DNA of 64,000 bases from Bretschneidera sinensis. Lineage: Eukaryota > Streptophyta > Magnoliopsida > Brassicales > Akaniaceae. A model generated the notes under the pieces. The model made no database searches. It was given only the letters and a program-made list of their open reading frames with translations, and was not told the DNA's origin. This document shows positions 56,287 through 64,000 of this stretch, piece by piece. Position 1 is the stretch's first letter; each line of letters begins with the position of its first letter. The translations under genes and the position numbers were made by a program. The stretch is taken from assembly GCA_023935145.1 (NCBI GenBank), contig CM043702.1:74420820-74484819 (forward strand), given 5' to 3'.

Positions 56287-57948
56287 TCACTTGGGCACGA
56301 CATGAATCGGGCTCACCCATTTGCTATCAGAGATGGGATAAATGATCCCTGCATCTAACAGCTTAATTATTTCTGCCCTCACAACCTCTTGCATAGCTGG
56401 GTTGAGCCTTCTCTGTGGCTCCCTCGATGGCTTGGCATTCTCCTCCAAATGTATCTTGTGCATCACCACCGAGGGGCTGATTCCCCTGATATCCTCAATG
56501 GTCCACCCGATACCTTCCTTGTGCTCTCTTAAGACATTTAATAATTTCTCCTCTTGAGCTTCACCCAAATCTGAAGCTATAATCACAGGCAAACTATCGG
56601 CTGAACCTAGGAACTTATACTTAAGATTATTTGGTAAAGGCTTAAGTTCCTTCTTGGGGGTTTCAGGTTTGGCAGTCTCTTCTGTCTCATTGCTTTCTTG
56701 AGGATCAGACTCCAAAATGGCATTCACTTCCTCGAGTAGCTTATCTAAGCCCAAGTCCTCTCCAAAGTGAGCAAAACACGCCTCCAGGGGATCCTCAATG
56801 CTTGATTCGTCCACAGTCTCCTCCAAAATCTCTTCTATCAAGCATACATTTCTCACTTCATCATACTTCAGTGGTTGCTTAATGATATCAAAGATGTTTA
56901 ACTCCACTGTTATATTTCCGAATGAGATCTTCATCACCCCTGTCCTACAATTGATTAGGGCGTTAGCCGTGGCTAAGAATGGTCGCCCTAGAATTACCGG
57001 TATTTGAATCCTTACATTCTGGACCGGCTCTGTGTCAAGCACAATAAAATCCAATGGGAAATAGAATTTATCCACTTTTATCAAGACGTCCTCAACTATT
57101 CCCCGTGGTCTTTTCACTGACCTGTCTGCCAATTGAAGCATCGTGGATGTGGGCTTCAATTCTCCTAACCCCAACTGCAAATAGACTGAGTAGGGTAGAA
57201 GATTCACACTCGCTCCTAGATCCAAAAGAGCCATCTCAATATGGCTGACTCCTATCGTGCAAGAGATGGTAGGACACCCCGGGTCCTTATACTTGATGGG
57301 TAGCTTGCACTGCAGGATTAAGCTGACCTGCTCGGTCAAAAATTCCTTCTTTGGGACATTCGTCCTCCTCTTGATAGTGACCAAGTCCTTTAAAAACTTG
57401 GCATATGACGGCACTTGATGGATGGCATCCAAAAATGGGATATTGATTTGGACTTGCTTGAATACCTCCAAAATTTCCTCATACTTCCCTCCTTTCTTGG
57501 GCGCCTGTAGTCTATCGAGGTAGGGTGCTTTAGGTATAAATGACCTAGGAGGGTCCTTCACAGTAGGTGTAGCTGTAGATGGCTCAGCATCTCTCTTGTC
57601 CTTGTTGCCACTCCCTTGCCCTTGCTGCATAGCAGGGCTCTCTTCCACTCGATTGTCCACTTGTCTCCCAGACCTTAGTGTGACAATCGACTGTACTTGT
57701 TCCTCCCCGTGCGTAGGAGTTGATGAACTCCCAACCATAAATTGTCCTTTCGGGTTGGTCACGGGCTGACTGGGGAACTTCCCCTTCTCTCTCTCACCCA
57801 AGTGACTTGCAATTTGCCCTATTTGACTCTCTAGCTTGGCAATTTCTTGGGTGTTTACCACTGTTTCACTCCTCATATCACTCATATTTTGGCTAGTTGT
57901 CTTCATGACCTCCTTAAGGGTGTCCTCTAGCGATTGTGAAACTGGCAC
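56287..57948 (-). pseudogene. Ath-3 protease and gag-protease linker
   Basis: A 553-codon open frame. Front part: IGQIASHLGEREKGKFPSQPVTNPKG, ending the gag region. Then KAPYLDRLQAPKKGGKYEEILEVFKQVQINIPFLDAI and the aspartic protease core MALLDLGASVNLLPYS with VILGRPFLATANALINC. An acidic linker (about 120 residues, Glu-rich) leads to the RT start RRLNPAMQEVVRAEIIKLLDAGIIYPISDSKWVSPIHVVPK. The best-preserved protease in the window. Confidence 0.9.
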
Positions 57949-58164
57949 TGGTGTTTAAGTGGGTGCGTGGTAAGTAGGTGAAGGTGCTGGATGGGCCGAA
58001 CGACCATGATTAGGAATTTGTGGGGCAAATCCGGGAGGATATTGATTTTGAGCATGATGAGGGGCTCCTCCCTGATTCATTGGTTAGTTCTGCCTCCATG
58101 AAAAATTTGGGTGGTTCCGCCACCCTGGATTGTACGTCTCGGAGTACAATCAATTTGAATGCCT

Positions 58165-59157
58165 TCAAAAGTCATTAAAAGCATTTACTTGTTCCATAGG
58201 ATACTCGGCACAAGCCGACATTGATGGGCAATTCTGTTCTAGATGCATGGGACTAGCACAGATGGAACAACTTTCAACATTAAATGTGTTAGCAGCATTG
58301 ATGGATTGGCTCACAGTGAGAGCGTCAATCTTCTTAGTGAGGGCATCTAACTTTATCCTCAAATCAGCATCCTGCCTGACCTCATAGATGCCTCCCATCT
58401 TAGGAGCATGAATGGACTTATCTCTACAGCTTGAAAAATCCCACTGCTATGAGTTGTCAGACAACTTGTCCAATGCCATATATGCTTCGTCTCCTGTCAG
58501 ACTCAAGAATGCCCCCTATTCATAGACTTGATCATGCTACGGTTAGGTTGAGTCAACCCTTGGTAGAAGAATTGAACGAGTCTCCACTTCTCATATCCAT
58601 GTGGAGGGCATCTGATCAGTAACTCTTTAAAACACTCCCAAATCTAAGAGAACTTCTCATCCTCGTCTAAGCAGGTTTTCCCAAGATGTAATAGACCCGG
58701 ACGTGTTGGAATCCAACCATGCCCTAGCTCTATCATGAAGAGAGAAAAGGAAGAGTCGAAGATGGACTGACTCCTCAGAGAAGTTCTGGAATTTAAATGT
58801 GGCACAAATGTCTTTGAACTTCTTCACATGACTATAAGGATTTTCAAGATCTAGACCATGGAATGAGGGTAAGAGTTGGATAACATGAGGCTTCAAGTCA
58901 AAATGTGTGGCATTGGTTGGTGGCAATACTATGCAAGAGGATGAGTTAGTCGCAACGGGTGCGAACAAATCCCTAAGGGATGTAGTAGAGTCCACGTTCC
59001 AAGCTCTAGGTTGCTCTACATGTTCAGGATGATTAAAATTCTCTCCCATCTCAACAGTCTCTCTCACAACTAGTGCTCTTCTCTGTCTCCTAAGAGTTCT
59101 TTCTAAGTCGGGATCTAAATGTGTCAAATCTAAGTTCAAGGATCTCCGACCAAGCAT
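58165..59157 (-). pseudogene. Ath-3 gag
   Basis: ATG 59157 starts MLGRRSLNLDLTHLDPDLERTLRRQRR. The core PHVIQLLPSFHGLDLENPYSHVKKF and VHLRLFLFSLHDRARAWLDS is in frame to 58657. The middle part (58656-58400, including FKELLIRCPPHGYEKW) is broken by shifts. The zinc knuckle CSICASPMHLEQNC is intact (C-x2-C-x4-H-x4-C) at 58398-58165. Confidence 0.85.
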
Positions 59158-59228
59158 ACACCAACAGAAAACAATGAGATACTAACCAGCAGAAACAACA
59201 TAATAAAACAAACACACAACTCAAAATT

Positions 59229-59265
59229 ATTATTATTATTATTATTATTATTATTTTTTTTTTTA
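59229..59265. repeat. ATT microsatellite and T run
   Basis: About ten ATT/TTA units followed by a run of T, in the untranslated leader of Ath-3. Confidence 0.9.
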
Positions 59266-59323
59266 ACTAACTAGTAGAAAAATAAAATCAATTCAGGCCA
59301 AAAATTTTCACAAACCAAACAAT

Positions 59324-59341
59324 TCCCCGACAACGGCGCCA
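59324..59341 (-). promoter_or_regulatory. Ath-3 primer-binding site (tRNA-Asp)
   Basis: The minus strand reads TGGCGCCGTTGTCGGGGA, the tRNA-Asp 3'-end complement with one change. Confidence 0.9.
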
Positions 59342-59347
59342 AAAACT

Positions 59348-60574
59348 TGTTGTGAGTTTTAATTTACTCGCATGCGCACGAGTCGTTTGCAATATAGTGT
59401 TGTGCAAGTGCGAGGTCGAATCCATAGGGAATTGCGTTGTGAAAATATATTTTTAATCTAAACTAACTTTATCTTAACCTAGTTCCGAATTGTGAATGGT
59501 ATTGCAAAAGAAATATAAACTAAACTAAGTTGATTTAAAAACTAATAATTAAAAAGCACTAAGGTTTCCGAATCCGCCCCACCGAAGTTAAGCATATATG
59601 TTCTAAAAATATAGCCTATCAAAACATTCCATGAATCCAACTATAAGACAAAAAACAAAGAATATCCCAACTAAACCAAAAGCATCCAATGTATCCGCTC
59701 TTAACAAATCACAAAGGAAATCCAATTTAATCGAAAGGCATTCAATGTATCCATCAGATGAAACACAAAGAATATCCAACAGACAATTTAAACTCAATCA
59801 ATTATAAGATTAACTCAAATAATTGACAGAACATTTTATACTAAAAATTGTTAGATTTGTACAAGCAAATCTGAACTACTACGCCAAACAACGGCGGGGC
59901 TTCATCTTCAACCTTAGCTGAAGAGTCTAGCCACTCATAACTATAAAACTATAATAAAAAGTGCTAAACATTTAAACTAAAACAACTGAATATAAAGAAA
60001 TAAATAAACAACTTTACATGGGAGAAATTCCACTCGCTGACGAGCGGCACTTCCCCTCGTGGTAGCAATGCCTTCGGGATCCACCAGAATGCTAGCGGAC
60101 GTCCACCGGTAAACACCAAAGTGGCTCAGGAATTTTACATTGAATGATGAGGCCAGATGGTGTTTATATAGGGGAAGTCTCGGAGCACTGCAGGTTTCAG
60201 ATTCGATGTAGGATACTGGCCCGAGTGCGCTCGATCGCAGAATAGTGTGATCGATCGCATGTGCGCTCGATCGCATGTCTATTACGATCGATCGCAGACG
60301 CACTGAACAGCAAGTATTTCGATGTGGGATGTTGACCTTACGCTCGTTCGTAGGCAAGTGCGCTCGAGCGCAGGTGCGCTCGATCGCATATCTCGTGCGA
60401 TCGATCGTAATGTCTCCTGAAGCTTCACATCTCCTGAAATAATTCAATTTCTCAACAAACCTGTAAAAATACACAAAACACAAAAAACACATAAAATAAA
60501 GTGAAATACTACTAACTAAGAGTATAACAAATATAAGTTAAGGGTCTAAAATATGCAATATTTAAGACTCATCA
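59348..60574 (-). repeat. Ath-3 5' LTR
   Basis: 1227 bp, partner of 51142-52367. The GATCGATCGC motifs in the U3 (60227-60410) are better kept here than in the 3' copy. Confidence 0.93.
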
Positions 60575-60579
60575 GGGTC

Positions 60580-61420
60580 TCTGGAACCTTTTGTTTTAAG
60601 CAGAAATGAGTTCAGTTTCTGAAGAGCTTGAGAGGGAGATATCACTTCTGGATAGTGGAACCATTGGCTTGGGTAATACCGAGGGTAATGATTTCAGAGA
60701 GAGAGATGAGTCATCAGTCTCTTGAGGGTTTTATGGAAGCCAAAGAGAAAGACGAGGCTACCCTTGAGGTGGATCGTGGTTCAACGACCATGGTCTTCTC
60801 CCTGATTTCAAACAAGGGTCAGGACCTCTTTCAGATTTCGAGTGGAGGCAAGAACCTCTTCCAGATTTCGAGTGGATCTGGGAGGGTTCCTTGTGCCAAG
60901 AGCTCATTGGTTCCTTAGAATTGAGGAAGAAGAGGGACACGGCCAGCCCCAAAGGAGCATTACAGATTTATTTAAAGTCAGGGAGGCTGTGTCTCTGGAT
61001 AGTGGGCTCCTCGGCCCCTTGAGCTTATTGGAACAGAAGAAGAAGAGGGGGAGTCGGCTTACTCCTGGTCCTTGGAAGTTGAGAGTAAGGCATAACCGTC
61101 CCTCTGGTGGCAGCAAGATAAGGGGGTGACGGCTGCCCCTTCCTTGCCTTAGGGTCACTGTCCTTTTCTATATACTTCGAGGCCGTTAGGGTCTTTTTTT
61201 ACTTGTACTTCGAGGTCGTTAGTTGTAATCCTTTGAATTAATAAAATATCTTTTATTTCAATCTTCGTCTTCGTACAATATTCTTGCTTTTTACACTTGT
61301 GTGAATGAATGAATGGATGTTGATTTTGATGAAATCCGAAAGAAGTTTCAAAAACTCGTTCAAGGAGTAGCCCTGGTAGGGCGTTTTCGAAACGTCTGAA
61401 CCCTGAAGAACAAGGCCGTG
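60580..61420 (+). other. Tat-3 antisense leader-like region
   Basis: No supported gene. It resumes directly after Ath-3 and aligns with the reverse complement of Tat-2 about 31320-31870 (GCAGCAAGATAAGGGG, TACTTCGAGGTCGTTAGTTGTAAT). Several ATGs open short frames that are not shared with Tat-2, so it looks untranslated. Confidence 0.5.
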
Positions 61421-62522
61421 CGTTTATAGTACAAGTTCAAATGCTCGGACTTTTGAAGAATTTGGCCGAGCAATAGACAAGGCTCGGATTTTTGGAAAAT
61501 ACCTGGAGAAAACCTGGCCGAGCGTATACAACGCAGGTTGTACGCTCGGACTTTTTGGAGAATCATACCGAGCGATTGACAGGGCTCGGACTTTGGACAA
61601 TTTCTTGGAGAAAACATTGCCGAGCATGTGCAACGTAGCTCATACGCTTGGACTTTTTAGAGAATCATGCCGAGCGATTGGCAGGGCTCGGACTTTGGAG
61701 AATTCCTTAGAGAAAACATTACCGAGCGTATGTAACACTGCTCATACGCTCGAACTTTTTGGAGAATACGACCAAGCGATAAAAAAGGCTCGGATTTTTG
61801 GAGAATCCTTGGAGAAAACATAGCTGATCGTATGCAACGCTGCTCATACGCTTGGACTTTTTGGAGAATACGACCGAGCGATAGACAAGGCTCGAATTTT
61901 TGGAGAATCCTTGGAGAAAACATGGCCGAGCGTATGCTACACTGCTCATACACTCGGACATTTTTGGAGAATACGACCTAGCATTGACAATGCTCGGATT
62001 TTTGGAGATTCCTTAGACAAAACATGGCCGAGCGTATGCAACGCTGCTCATACGCTCAGACTTTTTTAGAGAATACGACTGAGCATTGACAAGGCTCAAA
62101 TTTTGGAGAATCGTTGGAGAAAACATGGCCGAGCATATGCAACGCTGCTCATACGCTCGGACCTTTTTGGAGAATACGACCGAGCGTTGACAAGGCTCAG
62201 ATTTTTGGAGAATCCTTGGATAAAATATGGCCGAGTGTATACAACGCTGCTTATACGCTCGGAATTTTTTGGAGAATACGATCGAGCGTTGACAAGGCTC
62301 ATATTTTTGGAGAATCCTTGGAGAAAACATGGCCGAGTGTATGCAATGCTGCTCATACGCTCGGACCTTTTTGGAGAATACGATCGAGCGTTGACAAGGC
62401 TCGGATTTTTGGAGAAAACATGACCGAGCGTATGCAATGCTGCTTATACGCTTGGACTTTTTTGGAGAATACGACCGAGCGTTGACAAGGCTCAGATTTT
62501 TGGAGAGTATGGTCGAGCGATC
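61421..62522. repeat. Tat-3 tandem array, about 11 monomers of 102 bp
   Basis: The marker GAGCGTTGACAAGGCTC recurs at a 102-bp period (62181, 62283, 62385); the last unit is 91 bp. Each monomer has the dyads CCGAGCGTATG-caacgctgct-CATACGCTCGG (perfect 11-bp arms) and CCGAGC-gttgacaag-GCTCGG. Reverse complemented, both dyads match those of Tat-2. Confidence 0.93.
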
Positions 62523-62939
62523 AAGACTTGTAGAATATTATGTTCGTGTAGCTTCCTCTTTCCTGCTCACGTGGGCTCTTCAGCCTACTCTAGGCCTATT
62601 AGGTTTACCTTTCTGTAGGTGCGTCAGACGAGGGTGACTGATAAGAAATGGCAGCGCGTTGGTTACTGCAGAAGGCAGGTTCTAGTGACAGCTGGCACTT
62701 TGGTGACTAGAAACGGCGTTTGGGGAATGGCAGGGGGTGCGTCCTTTCATCTGATGCGCAGATAGACATTTCTCATTTCTACTGCCACAGCCTCTCTATA
62801 TAAGTGGGTTCCCCCCTTTCTTTATTTTTCACTTTGCATCATTGTGAGATCTTGAGAGTATTGGTTTAGTTAGAGAGTCTGAGAGCGCTCGGCATTGTTA
62901 GGAGTCTTCCACAAAAGTTTTTCTTTCTTGGTGAGTAAA
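62523..62939 (+). promoter_or_regulatory. Tat-3 antisense promoter region
   Basis: No gene. The TATA box CTATATAAG at 62796-62804 lies 136 bp before the ATG at 62940 and about 275 bp after the array. It is identical to the Tat-1 box. Confidence 0.6.
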
Positions 62940-64000
62940 ATGTCTGGTGGCAGTGATACTAGTAGAGCTCTGTCCAAGGAGTTAGAGGAAGCGATGGGTG
63001 CTTCTTCTAGTGATGGAGTCTCCTTTCGGGAGGTGGCTCCTAGGGGAGAGAGCCAGGCCCTCTTGCTGTATGAGAGAGACGGGGGAGAGAGCGAGGAGGC
63101 AGAAACATCTGGAGAGGGGGACATCCGGGCATCTATGGCTATAAGAAATGACACCCTAGATACTGAGAGGGAAGAATGGATGTTCGAAGCGAACTCTATT
63201 CCGTGCATAGTGGAGAAGGCTAGCCTTGTGAGGATGAGGATCAAGTATAGGATCCCCTTAGAGTTTCACATGCGAGCCCCCGAGAGTGGGGAGAGGGCCT
63301 GCAATGCCTTGTAGAGCCGGGTGCCTTATGAGCTGTGTATTTATGAACATCAACTTAAGGCCGGGCATAGGCTCCCTCTCCACTCGTTCCTCTATTTGGT
63401 ACTTAGATACTTTAGCAGCTGGTGCCTAATTCGATCCGGCTAATCCTGGCATTCATAACCGTGTGCCAAGAAGTTGGGGGGTTGATGAACATCAACGTGT
63501 TCAAAGTCTATTTTCAGCTAGCCCGGCTCGGTCATTCGAGATGGGTCATTGTCAGCTCGAGGCGGGGGAAAAGTGTTCTGAAGGAGAAGCCTTCCTCCAT
63601 AAAGAGATGGAAATGAGACTTTTTCTTTATTCAGAGCACTGGGAGCTTCGACGCCCCTCTCAATTGGAGTCTGGAGCGTGTTGGTAAATGCAAAATACCA
63701 CACCTCTTGCCCCGTGAACAGGAGACGTTGAGAGCGATGCTTACCGTGCCTTTGGATATCGAGGTGCTCGGAGATAATGAAGAACTCCACAGGCGTGACC
63801 TGTGTCCTTCCAGCCTTCCCCCGAACCTTGAGCATGGTAGCTGCTGGTTTACTAGTTCATGGAAGTTTTTACATTTTTTCTCCAAGTTTTTAATGCTTTT
63901 TCTTTCACGCAGACATGGAGATGGCGACGATGGCTAGGTGTCTGGCCCTCGAAAAGAAGAGGGCCACGAAGGCTGGCGGATCCGGGAAAAAGAAGAATGC
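62940..64000 (+). pseudogene. Tat-3 antisense gene, 5' part
   Basis: ATG 62940 starts MSGGSDTSRALSKELEEAMGASSS. The domain follows: EANSIPCIVEKASLVRMRIKYRIPLEFHMRAPE, then PNSIRLILAFITV and GGLMNINVFKVYFQLARLGHSRW and VSSRRGKSVLKEKPSS. Stops: TAG 63312-63314 and TGA 63614-63616; about 13 bp are missing near 63415 relative to Tat-2. A predicted 76-nt intron runs from GT (63837) to AG (63911-63912). The phase fits: one base of exon 1 plus AC complete a codon before ATGGAGATG. Exon 2 runs off the window in a basic segment (GGSGKKKN). It is opposite to the element's gag-pol strand. Confidence 0.78.

Larger units (their letters stand above)
51142..60574 (-). mobile_element. Ath-3: Athila-lineage element with gag and full pol layout
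   Basis: 9.4 kb with LTRs 51142-52367 and 59348-60574. Flanks AGGTC (51137-51141) and GGGTC (60575-60579) are a target duplication with one change. Minus-strand order: primer site, gag, protease, RT, RNase H, integrase, untranslated region. No env-like ORF after pol. LTRs differ at roughly 45 sites by eye (about 3.6 percent). Five in-frame stops and several shifts show it is inactive. Confidence 0.93.
34058..64000 (-). mobile_element. Tat-3: Tat-lineage element, interrupted, continues past window
   Basis: The minus-strand 3' LTR is 34058-34661 plus 50711-50804, ending GGCCATATCACA next to a reversed polypurine tract (GGCCCCCCACTT, 50805-50816). Next come the antisense leader, tandem array (61421-62522) and antisense gene (62940-64000). 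pol and the 5' LTR should lie to the right. Ath-2 interrupts the LTR and Ath-3 the leader, so Tat-3 is older than both. Confidence 0.88.

Overview
This is nuclear DNA from a flowering plant, probably a eudicot. It is almost wholly nested LTR retrotransposons, with one convincing host gene: an intronless mTERF-family gene for an organelle protein (19249-20475, minus). The plant signals are Ty3/gypsy elements of the Tat and Athila lineages with tRNA-Asp-type primer sites, a SIRE/Maximus-type Ty1/copia element with an initiator-Met-tRNA primer site, the mTERF gene, and AT-rich intergenic DNA with GA/TA microsatellites. No complete bacterial or viral gene, rRNA, tRNA or CRISPR array was seen.

Layout. 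1-720: end of an Athila-type LTR inserted in the pol gene of Tat-1. 721-12258: Tat-1 (plus), comprising the integrase tail, an antisense gene, a tandem array and the 3' LTR; it is interrupted at 2107-8285 by Ath-1 (minus), a non-autonomous Athila-like element. 12259-19248: intergenic DNA with a 570-bp direct repeat, a decayed Tat-type reverse transcriptase (about 13740-14690) and a foldback element (about 16441-17210). 19249-20475: mTERF gene. 20670-32922: Tat-2 (plus), a full-length but defective Tat element inserted about 195 bp upstream of the mTERF start codon. 32923-34057: intergenic DNA. 34058-64000 and beyond: Tat-3 (minus), whose 3' LTR is split by Ath-2 (34667-50705, plus). Ath-2's 5' LTR is in turn split by the copia element Cop-1 (35540-44131, plus). 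Tat-3's 3' untranslated region is split by Ath-3 (51142-60574, minus), an Athila element with a complete gag-pol layout. Five-base target-site duplications support Ath-1, Ath-2, Ath-3 and Cop-1.

The most interesting structure is shared by all three Tat elements. Between pol and the 3' LTR each carries, on the opposite strand, a gene with a gypsy-type transposon domain and a coiled-coil tail. It has a TATA box about 140 bp or more upstream of the ATG and a probable short intron. About 280-430 bp upstream of that TATA box lies a tandem array whose monomer (48-49, 89 or 102 bp) is built on a dyad with CCGAGC/GCTCGG arms. The monomers have diverged almost completely outside this dyad. Extra antisense ORFs and variable tandem repeats in this region are known in plant Tat/Ogre elements; the conserved dyad, promoter spacing and intron are my reading of this sequence.

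A second interesting structure is in Cop-1. After pol it has a third ORF with a putative plant transposon domain, preceded by a block of CCAGTCGACTGG palindromes and a TATA box. The same palindrome cluster occurs in the U3 of Cop-1's own LTR. Every retroelement coding region here is broken by stops, frameshifts or deletions, and no element looks autonomous. All alignments were made by eye, so identities and boundaries are approximate.
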